Below, in pieces: positions 50,753 through 61,580 of a stretch of DNA of 64,000 nucleotides. The DNA lies in assembly GCF_003711515.1 (NCBI RefSeq), contig NW_021167089.1:706907-770906 (forward strand), in the 5' to 3' direction. Within the stretch, counting starts at the first letter, position 1; each line of letters starts with the position of its first letter. The stretch comes from Sodiomyces alkalinus F11 (lineage: Eukaryota > Ascomycota > Sordariomycetes > Glomerellales > Plectosphaerellaceae). The notes under the pieces were generated by a model. The model was not told the DNA's origin, did no database searches, and was given only the letters and a program-made list of their open reading frames with translations. The translations under genes and the position numbers were made by a program.

Positions 50753-52370
50753 TCAACGCTGATTCCCGCCTCCCTTGGTGGTGTAGCGGCTCCTAAAGGC
50801 CTGCGTAATGCTGAATCTGCTGCCCATAGCACCATCCTGCATCTTGCTTGCTATAGCCTCCTCGAGAGCGGACTGCGTTATCGAAGCATCTGCATCTCCC
50901 CGAAATCGTCAGTGAATGCGCCGCAGAAACAGACGACATATAGATAGGCAAGAGCCAGTAATAAGTTGGGAAACCTAGAGCATGGAAAAAAAGGGGNNNN
51001 NNNNNNCCCACCGTCCAGGTCACTAAAACTGCTGCCCATACTTGGAGTGCCGTCACTTCCTTCCCTTCGCGAAGGACTTTTCATGCCAGCCGCCAATTCC
51101 ATGGTCCGCCGAGGGGAGAGTGGCGCTTGTCCCTGGGCCCGCCTCTGGGATCCTCCACCAGGCCCACCACGCGATGGTAGAGCAGGCGAACTGGTGGCCG
51201 ACGAGTCGGATGTCTCTGGTTGTTGTTGCATGGCCTTTTCTTTCTCTTTCTCTTTTTCTTTTCCTTTGCCCTTGCCCTTATCGGGGCGCCTGGATGTGGC
51301 GGGGTCGCCGCGGATTGTGGACGCCAAGTCCTGCACTGAGCTGTTGGATGTCCCGGTGGTAGGCTGTGCGGCAAACGCGGGCTCTGCATCCGTCTCGTCG
51401 TCGTCGTCGTCATCCCCAAAGTCGCGGGGTCCTCCTTCGTTTCGGTGTGCGGGTTGGAAGCGTGGCGGACGGCGGATGATGCGGGATTGCGCGGGCGGAC
51501 TCTCGGAGTCTTCAGACGAATCGAAGGAGCTAGAGTCGTCCGGAGACGGCGACGCCGGCCCTGGGCTTTGTGGGCTCTCGACAGGTAGGGAGGCGAGCCG
51601 ATGGCGCTGCTTTTGTTGTGGAAGCTGCAGTTGCTGCAGCGACGGCGGCGGCGGGGGCTTGGTGCGTGGTGATGAGATACTCCCCCCTGTCCCGTTTCCC
51701 GCGTTTACGCTAACGTGGACGGCAGTATTGGCAGAGGGGTTGCGGGAGACGTTGGGCCGAAGAGCGGAAGGGACGGGGGTGCCGACACCGCTTCCGTCAA
51801 TTCGGGAATCGCGGCGGAGGGAAAGAGCGGAGATCGCGCGGGCGTGTTGTGTCGGATGTTCGGACATTGGAACAGGCGAGGGCGCCGCAGACCCTTTAGC
51901 CGCTGCAGTGGCCTTACGAACCTGGGCTCGAACTTGCGACGCATGGCGCTCGGTGAGGTATGCGGCTTGTTGGAGGAGGAACGGGACGGTGACAGCGAAA
52001 CGTAAAGCTCTGGTAGGGGTATGTGAGCTCATGGCAAAAGGCAAACAATCACGCTGTTGTAGTGCGTGACTTTAACTCACAGCTCATCCCCTACAGAAGG
52101 TCGGTTAGCTATAAGGGAAGAGGGGTTGCCGGTTCGGGAGCAAGCTACAAGACTCCGGGGCTTCGATGCTCACAGTCTATCTCGGTTTTGGCAGCACCTG
52201 ACACAATGCTCCACAGCGTGTCATCTTTAGAGGAATCCCAATCAATCTAACTCATGATCAGCACTGGCCAGTTCTTGATTCTTGTCGAGAGGACTCACAG
52301 GAGGCGGATCCACAAAGTCACCTCTGGGGATAGGGAGCCTGATATAAACGGTAAAGTTGGGGTCCACCAT
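50753..52370 (-). CDS. atg29: Autophagy-related protein 29
   Basis: Five exons on the minus strand: 52299-52370, 52174-52246, a 10-nt micro-exon 52081-52090, 51012-52009 and 50753-50895. They give 431 residues. The N-terminal 90 residues match the Atg29 core: FTVYIRLPIPRGDFVDPPP, then IDWDSSKDDTLWSIVSGAAK, then WDELALRFAV (needs the micro-exon), then PFLLQQAAYLTERHASQVRA. The middle 270 residues are disordered, with poly-Asp and a KGKGKEKEKEKEK run. The C-terminus DASITQSALEEAI ... AFRSRY is also conserved. Atg29 binds Atg17 and Atg31 in the scaffold that starts autophagosome formation. All four introns are GT-AG (the last contains a 10-N assembly gap at 50997-51006) and all phases agree. Confidence 0.94.
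50997..51006. other. Assembly gap of ten N inside the last intron of atg29
   Basis: Ten undetermined bases follow a poly-A/poly-G stretch. Ten may be a placeholder length. The coding exons on both sides are intact, so the gene model does not depend on it. Confidence 0.98.
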
Positions 52371-52654
52371 TGTCAATGTTGTGGCGAAGTCTTGGGCATG
52401 CCGTTCTGTTTTCGATACAAGGTGATACTGGTGTTGCTGAGGCTCGTGGTTAAGGTTGAGATTCAAGTCCTCGGTCCGGAAAGGTGCCTGTCGCTTCGAG
52501 GTTTGGGGGGAGCTCCCGACTTATCGGCTTATCGCGTTATCGGTTATCGGTGCTCAGGTGCTCGATGAGGTTGGCGTGACAGGAGAAGTTGGACTTGGCT
52601 TGTACTTTCGAGTCATAGTGCCGCATTACGCTTCACGCTTTTAACAAGAAAAAA

Positions 52655-52737
52655 TCCGAATTGGTGTAGTGGTTAACATTTGTCGCTCTCATTCCAACTG
52701 CGCCGACAGGCCCGGGGTTCGATTCCCCGATTCGGAA
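52655..52737 (+). tRNA. tRNA-Glu(CTC) with intron
   Basis: Acceptor stem TCCGAAT pairs with ATTCGGA. The T-arm is CGGGG-TTCGATT-CCCCG. The anticodon stem TGTCG/CGACA encloses the loop with anticodon CTC, and about 11 nt after the base following the anticodon form an intron at the usual place. Without it the tRNA is 72 nt including the discriminator A. A T-run follows shortly downstream as RNA polymerase III terminator (TTTTTG near 52744). Confidence 0.92.
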
Positions 52738-53024
52738 ACTTCATTTTTGTTCTTCTTATGTAACTAAGAATATTACTTTTTGCCCTTGTGAGGTTTTCTT
52801 ACTAGTTTAAAAAGGGAAATATGTTTTATCTCCTTTGTTTATAATAAATAAATAAATTAAGATAGATACTTTATAAGATAAAAAATATATACTTAGGGAA
52901 AGCATAAGCTAAGTAAAGACTTATTGCTAATGATTTATTCCAATAACGTGTTTAATAATAGGCGCTTAGTAATCGGCAGTAGAAACAAACAATAACCCGT
53001 CAAGTATTATAGGGGCAAAAATAG
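52738..53024. other. AT-rich spacer between two convergent tRNA genes
   Basis: 287 bp of strongly AT-rich sequence, unlike the flanks on both sides. No ORF or inverted repeat seen. It may be a relic of an element inserted next to a tRNA gene, since such sites are preferred by several retroelements; this is inference. Confidence 0.5.
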
Positions 53025-53104
53025 TGACCGACGCAGGACTCGAACCTGCAGCCTCCTGATATACCAATCGTAGTCAGACGCTCTACCGATTGAGCCAGCC
53101 GGCC
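53025..53104 (-). tRNA. tRNA-Arg(ACG) with short intron
   Basis: On the minus strand the acceptor stem GGCCGGC pairs with GTCGGTC (two G-U pairs). The D-arm is GCTC/GAGC, the anticodon stem TCTGA/TCAGG holds loop CTACGA plus A after a 7-nt intron (TTGGTAT). The T-arm is GCAGG-TTCGAGT-CCTGC. Mature length is 73 nt with discriminator A. Confidence 0.92.
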
Positions 53105-53411
53105 TCGGCTGATTTGTGAACATGTGTGGACAAATGTATCCTATGTAACTAGACCAATAATTGCCCAACATCCCCCTCGGATTGAAGTGGGATGGAATAT
53201 GTCCCTGGCTAAACCAGACGGTCTGACGGTCTACCTTGGGTATGAATTAGGACCTTATGGGTTTTGACGTGCACTACCTTAAACGACACGTCTATGTTCA
53301 CTTAATAAGTAGTGGCTCTATAGACAACGCTTCTAGGTTCTTTCTACAATAATATCCCCGCTCTTGGTACTGTGAAGTTAGACACGCAACCTCGACTAAC
53401 CCCTCTGTAAC

Positions 53412-54764
53412 ATGGCATCCCAAAACGCGTTGGTTCTGAGCTGCCCCGAGGAGATCTTGTGCGGCATACTCGAGCTCCTACCGAAGTCTGATCTGCGCGG
53501 CATATGCCTTCTCAATCATCGCATTCGTCATGCCGCCGAGCCACTGCTATACTCTGATATTAGCTGGACGTGGCTGGAACAAGAAAGATCTTCCCTGGTG
53601 CCGCTACTGCTCCGGAGCGCTCTTCGAAGACCGGAACTAGGCTCCTTTGTGCGGAGACTTCGCCTGGACGGGAATACTTGAACTGGCGTCTGGTCCCGCA
53701 ACCTGCCGCCGAGAATCCCCGTCGATGTCTCCCTCGTGGGAGAAGCTGTGGCCTCCGTCCGCGCGATTGGCATTCCGCAGGAGCATCAGCAGCTATGGAC
53801 GCAGGAGCTGTCTTCTGGGCGGATGGACGCATTCGTAGCTCTGCTCTTGTCAAAACTGCATGAGCTCCGAGTCTTCCATCTCGGGCCGAACTTTTGCAAG
53901 GACCTTGCGCTTACTGGCATGATGCTCCGGTTCGCACTCTGTGGTGGTTGCGGTGGAGCAGGAGCAGGAACAGGAGCTGGTCCTGCTGGTTCGTTGAACT
54001 TGTCCCGGTTCTATCGACTGGAGGAGCTGTCGTGCCAAAACGACACCTACCCCGGAATCAAAAATCCCGTGAGGACCACCTATACCATTCTGCCGTTCTT
54101 CTACCTCTTGGGGATACGAAAAGTCAAGGCAGACATCGAGAACCCCATCACTATCTTCACTTGGCCGTCGCACCTGCCCGATCCGTCTAACCTTACGATA
54201 CTAGACCTTCGCGATGTACGCGAGCTATTCCTAACCAACCTGCTGGCCGTGACCAAGGGACTTAGGTCTCTCCGTTGGGACTGGTATTCCATGAAAAGCG
54301 TGGCCAGATCAGGTGATCCTGTCTACGAGTCACCTATAATCGATCTCGATCAGTTCGCCACGGCTGTCCTACAAGTGCGCCACACACTGAATGAATTGAT
54401 CATATCCGGCACCACCGATGCCCCTGGAGACAGAGATCAACCCGAGGTCTATATTCATGGCTCACTTCAGGCCTTGGTAGGCTTAGACGAGCTGCGGACG
54501 CTTGAGGCTCCTATGCCATTTTTGACCGGAACCTTTTCGATAGCCGATGGCACCACTCATAATCTGGATCGTGTCCTGGCGAGAAACATCGAGCGCCTAC
54601 GTCTCCGGTGCGACTTCTATTCGGAACGGAACGAATGGGAAGAGGAAGTTGTTCTGCGTTTTGTCGAGTCGTGGCTCGATAGTGGGAATTGGAAGCAGGT
54701 CACGCGGCACCTTCGCAGTTTGTCACTACCTACGAAAGAGAGACCGGAGCGAGGCAGGTCGTGA
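53412..54764 (+). pseudogene. F-box protein gene interrupted by one in-frame TGA
   Basis: From the ATG at 53412 one reading frame runs to 54764 (451 codons) except for a single TGA at 53679-53681. The N-terminal 50 residues are an F-box (LSCPEEILCGILELLPKSDL ... LLNHRIRHAAEPLLYSDI). After the stop the same frame continues at once with TGVWSRNLPPRIPVDVSLVG and on into LRR-like segments (LTILDLRDVRELFL, LRTLEAPMP), the layout of fungal F-box/LRR proteins, which recruit targets to SCF ubiquitin ligases. TGA can arise from CGA (Arg) by one C-to-T change. No GT-AG intron removes it cleanly. It could be a recent nonsense allele, a sequencing error, or a read-through stop. Confidence is for F-box identity and the interruption. 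Confidence 0.8.
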
Positions 54765-54900
54765 GTTCGGCGACTGGACCAGACGATACAAGCAACCGCA
54801 GCGGAGCTATGTGGCCGGTTCGGCATTAAGTATGAGTGGTAGATGTAGTATGCTCGACCTTCTTCTACCTTTCTACGACGCGGACTTTTAGCCGTCCCAA

Positions 54901-54981
54901 CCTACCTTAGGTAGATAGGACTCTTCTACGTACCTTAAGGTACCTTACGGTAAGGTAAGGTATAAAGAGAGGTACCTTAGT
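54901..54981. repeat. Cluster of GGTACC/GGTAA palindromic repeats
   Basis: Five occurrences of TACCTTA or GGTAAGG-type words, several as GGTACCTT palindromes, within 80 bp downstream of the F-box relic. Same family as clusters near 15180, 22580, 33600, 38950 and 45950. Confidence 0.8.
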
Positions 54982-55241
54982 GAACTGTGACCGTGGAGGC
55001 GGCGGAGAAAGGGAAAAGAAACAGAAACTACGATCGATGGCCTTCACCGCTGCGAGGAAAGAAAGACCGAAAGCCCCTTCCTCTCCCTCAAGACCTTGAA
55101 TAGGGTACCTAACTGTCAACTGTCAACACGGGCTCGTTTATTTAGCCCCCCGCGGGGACGAAACATGCCATCATGCTCATGCTCTTCGCACATCGCCTTT
55201 TTTTTTGGCCTTTTCCATCAACACAGTATCGTTCCACCTAA

Positions 55242-56742
55242 ATGATTGAAACTCCTATCCCAGGATTCGACTTGTCCCCAGCCGCATTTTTCGCCCTCGC
55301 CGACCTCCACAGCATCCCTGACCGTACAGCCTTCAGAGGCGGCGTATCCATCTTCGAAGTCCTTATTCTGGCCCCAGGGCTGCAATACCAGCAATCCGCG
55401 GACACCATCTACGGCTTGTACACTCGCTTCCCCAAAGCCTTCGAGACGGGCCAACGCGCCGCCACCTCCGAGGGCCAGACACCCACGCCTGATCCTGCCG
55501 GGGTCCGACATTGGCCCGTCCACAACCACGCCACTCTGCGGTTTCTCCAGCGCGTAGTCGAGAGCGACGACTTCCCATGCTCCGTCACGCCTCTCACTAC
55601 CGCATCCGGGGATGACGGACGCAGATTGGAAGAATCGGCGCTAGTCGGGAACAACGGCTGGGCCTCTACCAAGCGCGTGTGGACTTTCAACGTCGGTCTT
55701 GAAGTTTGGCCGGAGATGATCCCGTCCACGACGTATCTCGACGCCTTGAGGAAGCGAACTCCTCAGCCCAGGCCTGGGAGCAATGAGAAGCTCACCGAGC
55801 AGCCGGACCACTCGGTGAAGGAGGACAGGGCATGGATTCTGGCCGAGATTGCTAGCCATTTTCTATACCTCTGTACCCCCCTCCTCACCATTAGCGCCGT
55901 GATCCTGTGTATTGTGTCGACAGACTGTAAGACCATCCCCGCCCCCTTTTTTTCTTTTTCTTTTCTTTTCTCTTTTTCTCTCCTTTTTCTTTATACCTCC
56001 CGCTCCCCCCCCTCCCCCCCCCGGGAGGCTATTTCTGCTTCTCTCTTCTCCCTTCTGCCCAAGGAGCCAACACAACGGCACTAAGAGGAAAAAAGGAATG
56101 CCCCGAGTCGAGCATACCCTTCGCAGAGCTGACTCTCCTCACGTACACTTAGGGTGGGGCTTCAGCGTCATCCTCATGCTCATCTTTTCCCGCGCCATCA
56201 ACATTATGATCATTGAAGAGCGACATGATCCCGATTCCGTCGCGATGGACGCTATCCCAATCCCAGTCATGGCCGGCCATACCATAACTGTAACCCCTTT
56301 CGAGCCCGCCTCAGTCCACACCACAACATCCGCATTCGCCCTGCCGTCGACGTACTGGAACCAACGCCGCTCCCGGAGGACGGAAGGAAAAGCAAGAACC
56401 GAATATACCATACCTCTCTCCCCGACCTCCATCGTCGTCCTTCGCGGCACGCGTCAGGACCTTCAAGCCGTCACCACGTGCGGGTTCCTCAGTCCTCTAA
56501 GCCGGAGACAGGGCCTCCTCGAAGGCGTCGCCAAGTCCTTCATGTACCTCGCCGCCGCCCTTAGCGGGAACCTCAGTCAGATGGGCGCCATCGCGCTGGC
56601 CATTCTCCTGCTGACCAGCGCCTCCATGTTGGGTATCAGCAACTTCTTCGTCCGTTGCCTCCGCGTCAATGGACGTGTGATGTACCCGACTCCCGCAAAC
56701 CACCGAGGGGCCAGATCCTGGGATCCCGCCTGTACGTTGTAA
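55242..56742 (+). CDS. Unrecognised membrane protein
   Basis: Two exons, 55242-55926 and 56153-56742 (donor GTAAGA, acceptor TTAG), give 424 residues. I know no family for it. The first 210 residues look soluble (FDLSPAAFFALADLHSIPD, a motif-like start). Hydrophobic spans follow: FLYLCTPLLTISAVILCIVS just before the splice, FSVILMLIFSRAINIMII just after it, and two near the end (SFMYLAAALSG and IALAILLLTSASMLGI). The splice joins two adjacent membrane segments with a short W-W turn, which supports it. The 226-nt intron is pyrimidine-rich. The region between spans 2 and 3 is about 110 residues and could face either side. Confidence 0.65.
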
Positions 56743-57199
56743 CTTGAAAAGAATTCAGCACTTATGTCTTAGAAAAGCACAAGATAGATATGAATAAGAA
56801 GAAAGTATGGGTATATTTTCCCCCCGCCATCTGACGCCTTTGGAGAGATTGATGATCCTATCCTGATGATGAATGAAAAAAGAGAACAAATGAAAGTGTA
56901 GGAAGAGAAATGACAGAAAATAAATCAAAGGAATAAAAGAAAAAGAAGAGAAGAGAAATAGAAGAAGTAAAGCAGAAAAAGGAAAGGAAAAGAAAAGGAG
57001 AAGAAAAAAGCCGCACGCCCGAATAAAGGTCGTCTAAGACAAAAGGAATGACCCCCTGGCCATCACCATTATTGACCACCCATTCATTCCCCTATTGATA
57101 TTAAAAAAAGAAATTGCATACTTGTCCATCAGATCACTCGTCACCTAAACATCGTCTTCTCTCTCTTTGTATCTTCTTTTGCTCTTCTTTTTCGGTGTC
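56743..57199. other. Convergent 3' flanks with A/G-rich tract
   Basis: About 460 bp between two convergent stop codons. A purine-rich tract (about 56875-57010, plus strand) fills the middle. No gene seen. Confidence 0.5.
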
Positions 57200-59779
57200 T
57201 CACGCCGCCTCGCAACACCTGACAATCTCGCACAACGTCCTGACGAGAAGCGGATCAATCTCCCCAGCCTTGGGATACTCACCCGCCAGCATGAGCAGTT
57301 CGTCGCCCTCGGGCAGACCAGCCCGCAGCGTGGCAACCAGCTTGCCCACACAGCGCGCCAAGCCGATCTGGAGCTCTCGCATCGACGCCTGCTCCGCCGG
57401 CCCCTGCGTGGGAGGCGGGAGCCGCGAGGACCGCATACTGTCCATGAAGCTCGACTTTTTGCGCACGATGCGTTGTTGTTGTTCTTGGTGGTGGTGGTGG
57501 TGGTGGTGCTGCTGCTGCTGCTGCTGCTGCGGGGATACGGACGACGCCCGCGGGGATGGTGCTGTGCCGCCGCAGCCGCCAGTAGTTTCCATCTCTTCGA
57601 GGCCCAGCATTTTCCAGGCTTTCCGGGGGATGTCATTGGTAGATGAGGAGTCCTTGCTCTCGCGCGGCGGCGGGCGGTGAAACGACGAGTCGCTCGAGCA
57701 GCGTTCGGACCGTGGAGGCGACGGTCCCGACGGTCCCGGCGGCGGCTGCCGGGGCAAGAGACTGGAGACGTAGCTGTAAGCGACGAGGTGAGCGAAAAGG
57801 GCGTCCAGGAGGTAATCCGAGCCCTGGGGGAAGATGTTGCGCAGGCGTGACCATTGCGGTTGCGGGACGGACGGGGCCATGGCGGGGACCAGCTCGGCGG
57901 CCGGCGTGAGTTCGGAGGAGAAGTAGCGCTGGTTGGTGGTATATTCGCGTTTCAGAGAGGACACGCTGCGTCGTTGACCTAGGACGGCGGGCCACTTCCA
58001 CTTCTTGGGCGACGGGGGCGGGGTTTGGGTGCGGCGCACCGGTTCGTCTGCCGGGTGCTTCATCTTTTTGGCGTAGCTGCGGATCGTCTCGATGGAGAGG
58101 CTGGAGCAGAGGAGCATCGTCTCGGGGAAACAGGTGATGGAGACGCGCAGAGTCTCGATTACGTCGGGTGGCAGGGGTATCCGACGGTTTTGGTACTCGT
58201 CCGCCGGTGCGGCGTCGATGGACGCTTCTAGCCATTGTTGCACTTCGTCGATGGGCGAGGTCGGTGATAGCAACGGGCGGTGTTTCACGGGGGAGTGTCG
58301 TTTCGGCCCTTCGGAAGAGCCGCCCTGCTCGTCGAGATAGCGAAACCACGGTTCAATCTCGTCTTTTAGGTCCTCGTCGATTGGCGATCCCAATTGGCTG
58401 GCTTGCTCTTCCGGGTACTTTGGCTCATCTGGCTCATCTGGCTCACCTAGTCCATACGGTTTCGCAACGCGTCCTGGACTCCGTGAAGAAGGGCGTGGTG
58501 GCATGGAGCTTCTGGTCGATTCCGCGAAAGTGGTCGGAGTCCGAGCTGGCGGCTCCAGTGTCGCATAGGCGGCCTGGTTCCTGAGCGATGATCGCCGTTG
58601 CGGGACAGAGATTTCAACGCAATGCAGCGACCTTCGCCTCTGGTCTTCTGATAGGGGACGCGGGTATACCTGCAAGCTCCATGCCCGACTTGCCGGCCCT
58701 GACCCAGAGAAGTCGGCGAAAGGATTGGGGAGGCTCTGGTGGGTAGCTGCATTCGCGGACGACGCCCTGAGCGGGCTTCGTGCACGCCCATCATCGCGGG
58801 ACGTCGAACGGGGACGCTTTGCTGCTGATTCCCGGCTGCCGATGCGGGGGCTCCCCGGCTCAGTCCGTGGTATTGTCGTCTTCAACTCTGTCGTCGTCTC
58901 CAGGTCGCCGTCGGCATCCGGTTCCAGGTCAATCCAGCTGGCATTCGTAGCATGGCTGAGAGAGGTGTCTCGTTTGTGTGATGCTGCTGATCGTCTTCCG
59001 CTGCCGGTGATAGAAGTTGCTGTAGTAATGACGGACTGCTGCCTTACGGAGGCAGGTTCGATCTCGCTGAAAGAATGGCCGCTCGATATGGATGCAACAT
59101 CGGCATCGGAGTTGGATGCTTCCAGGGTGGTCGTCGTCGTTGCCGTGATCGTGGTTGTAGTTGTGGTCGAGGGACCGGCGATATCCCGGGCTCGTTCGAG
59201 GCGAACGACGGGTAGTTGCGTTGGTGAATCGGGCGGATGGGACGGAACTGAAGATGCCGAGAAGCGCGGTGACAAGGACGCGGGTTCATGTTCCCGTTCT
59301 CGTTGGGGCTGGCGCCATTGACTGTTTCCGTAGGCTAGCTCGCGGGACGGCGCGCCGGCGGTTAATTCCCGAGCGGCGAAAACGAGGCTCGAGCACTCGA
59401 GGTCACGGGCAAGCATCTCGGGGAAGTTGCAGGAGTTGGCTCCAGTGTCCAGAGCAGCGTCGATGTCCATGGGCGAGTCCATAACGGGAGAAACGGGTTC
59501 GGGTTCGACGACGGCCATTGTGCCGCCGCATGGACAGGCTGAACAGGCACGGGGAGAGAAGGCGGTGGAGTGGTGACGGTAATTCTGGTTCTTGGACGAC
59601 GGAAGGGTCAAGGGCAACAGGCGTTTCATGCTCCGGACGGAGCGTCGACGCGTCAGGGATGGGGGATTTGGACTTTTAATACGGGATGAAGAAAAAGTCC
59701 CTTTCCTGGCCAGGGCGTCGGGGGAGCATGGACTCCGTGGGACATGCGAAGGACCGGGTGCAATGTCGAAAGCGAGCAT
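57200..59779 (-). CDS. Unrecognised 859-residue protein with polyQ/H tract
   Basis: One uninterrupted frame. I do not know its function. Long Ser/Pro/Arg-rich parts alternate with three better ordered stretches that look conserved-type: VSITCFPETMLLCSSLSIET, LRNIFPQGSDYLLDALFAHL with following VAYSYVSSL, and at the end MRELQIGLARCVGKLVATL ... LLVRTLCEIVRCCEAA. Low-complexity runs include a Thr tract near residue 215 and, near 750, seven Gln followed by seven His encoded by CAG/CAC repeats (57480-57530). The start is uncertain: ATGs at 59779, 59629 and 59519 are all in frame, and the first 90 residues may be 5' leader. Several Ser-Pro sites suggest phosphorylation control, but that is inference. 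Confidence 0.7.
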   Translation of the reverse strand: MLAFDIAPGPSHVPRSPCSPDALARKGTFSSSRIKSPNPPSLTRRRSVRSMKRLLPLTLPSSKNQNYRHHSTAFSPRACSACPCGGTMAVVEPEPVSPVMDSPMDIDAALDTGANSCNFPEMLARDLECSSLVFAARELTAGAPSRELAYGNSQWRQPQREREHEPASLSPRFSASSVPSHPPDSPTQLPVVRLERARDIAGPSTTTTTTITATTTTTLEASNSDADVASISSGHSFSEIEPASVRQQSVITTATSITGSGRRSAASHKRDTSLSHATNASWIDLEPDADGDLETTTELKTTIPRTEPGSPRIGSRESAAKRPRSTSRDDGRARSPLRASSANAATHQSLPNPFADFSGSGPASRAWSLQVYPRPLSEDQRRRSLHCVEISVPQRRSSLRNQAAYATLEPPARTPTTFAESTRSSMPPRPSSRSPGRVAKPYGLGEPDEPDEPKYPEEQASQLGSPIDEDLKDEIEPWFRYLDEQGGSSEGPKRHSPVKHRPLLSPTSPIDEVQQWLEASIDAAPADEYQNRRIPLPPDVIETLRVSITCFPETMLLCSSLSIETIRSYAKKMKHPADEPVRRTQTPPPSPKKWKWPAVLGQRRSVSSLKREYTTNQRYFSSELTPAAELVPAMAPSVPQPQWSRLRNIFPQGSDYLLDALFAHLVAYSYVSSLLPRQPPPGPSGPSPPRSERCSSDSSFHRPPPRESKDSSSTNDIPRKAWKMLGLEEMETTGGCGGTAPSPRASSVSPQQQQQQQHHHHHHHQEQQQRIVRKKSSFMDSMRSSRLPPPTQGPAEQASMRELQIGLARCVGKLVATLRAGLPEGDELLMLAGEYPKAGEIDPLLVRTLCEIVRCCEAA

Positions 59780-60483
59780 GGGGTGCAGGCGGCAAGGGTC
59801 GAGGGGTCGTGGGCAGTGTCATTGGACGAATGAAGCGATGGGGACGAAGGGAACAGCATGGGGGGGGAGGGGGGCGGCCTGGGGCCACTTGGACGTGATC
59901 GCCATAATCTTATATCCCAGGAATCCGCTGGGGGCAGGGAGGGGAAGGGGGGCCGAATACGGATATTTGGAGGAGTTAAGAGGGATGAAAAGGGAGAAAG
60001 GGGAAAAGAAGAGAGAGAAAAAAAAGAAGAAGAAAAAAAAAGAAAAAAAGGGCGGTGCTTAGAGCTGGGCGAGGATACTTGCATCTGTCGTGATACCACG
60101 CTGACACTCAAGATGCATGCCTCGATTCGTACGTTGTACTGCATGCATGCTGGAAAAAGAAAGCGAAAAAAGAAAAAAAAAAACCCCCCTTGTCATAAAC
60201 CTGGGTTGCGAGACACTTGCCTCCAAGACCCAGTCGCCCAAGGCACAAGACACGATACCAGAACAGAGTCAACAGAGAACAGAGAACACGAAAAGAACAG
60301 CGGCTCTAGTGCTGTGCTAGTCTCAATCCTTCTCCACAAGCCACGCCAGTTGCCCCATGACGACGGAGCCAACTACGAGGGTAGGTAAGATAGCAGTCAA
60401 GGGGGAGAGTGGAGAGCTACAGGACTGAGACAAGGATAACCCAAGTCAGGGGCAATGGAGGAGGCCAAGAGAAGGAACGAATT

Positions 60484-60507
60484 TATATATATATATATAT
60501 ATATATA
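60484..60507. repeat. TA microsatellite
   Basis: Twelve TA units; intergenic. Confidence 0.9.
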
Positions 60508-61556
60508 AAGGGATAAGACTGTGCTGCTACCAACTGTCTTGAGGGGCTGAAAAGAAGAAAAAGAAAGAAAGGGAAAAATAAAAAGAAAATAACATGGGGG
60601 CCAAGTTTTATGGCGACGCCAACTTATGCACGAGCTTTCCGCCCCCTCCATCTTTTGCGGGGTGAATGTGCAGTGCATGATGGAGGAGGTGTCTCTCGAC
60701 TGACATATCGCAATGGAGTCCTATCGCAATGACCTTGTCCGGAGTCTCTTGTCCATATCGGCGTGTCTGAGGGGAAGCCGTACAACGTACCTCGTAGGTG
60801 GAAAAGTGCGCGAGAAGAAAAAAAAAACCCCCCATTGTATCGTATCTGTCCCTCGGCTAAAATTCGTTGACGGGCAAGTTTGACGAGTTGAAAAGCAAAA
60901 AGGTTAGAGCATTTAAATGCCTTCTTGTTTTTAGCCCTCGTCCTTTTGACAGGCGGCGACCGACCTTGGGCCAGCCAGACAACCAGGGTGTCACGAGGTG
61001 GTTGCGCCAACGGGTCTACTAAAAGGCGGACTGCCGCTGACGGAGTTGTCCTAGAGGAGCGGGGAGGATAGGAAAGACCATCAACGAGTGGAGGGGGTGT
61101 TGTTGTCGTTGCCCTTGCTTTCGGGCCTCGGTCTCAGTCTCGGGAGCCTACAGGGGAAAAGCTGCATGCATACAGTAGCTTCACATCGTGGAAACTAAAC
61201 GTACCACGCCCACGTACCTACATATGCCAGGGAGATATGACTCTTTGCGATTCTTTCTTCCTGCGAGGTTCCTGTAACCATCCGAAACGCAATCATGCGT
61301 GAGGCGTCCGCCATCAACCCCCCAATTTGGACAATGTTACGCAGTAATAGAGTCGACTCCGTCGCACAAGGAGTCGAAAGGGGGGGGGAGGCCGACGGAG
61401 GGATAGCGGGTGGTAGTTAATATGGTGATGATATCGCAGCCTAAAGGCTAAGCGCCCGTCCTGTCCCCTCGTCCCGGATCGGTTGCATCGTGACGCCGCA
61501 GAGGGGCAAGCAATGCAGGTCATGTCATCGCACCGCCCAGGTCCGCCCAGGTGAGT

Positions 61557-61580
61557 GATGCGATGCGATGCGATGCGATG
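61557..61580. repeat. GATGC pentanucleotide repeat
   Basis: Nearly five perfect units of GATGC in intergenic DNA. Confidence 0.9.

Noticed and set aside
50966..52069. 367-codon plus-strand frame
   Set aside because: Antisense to the atg29 low-complexity exon and spans the assembly gap; no protein-like content of its own.
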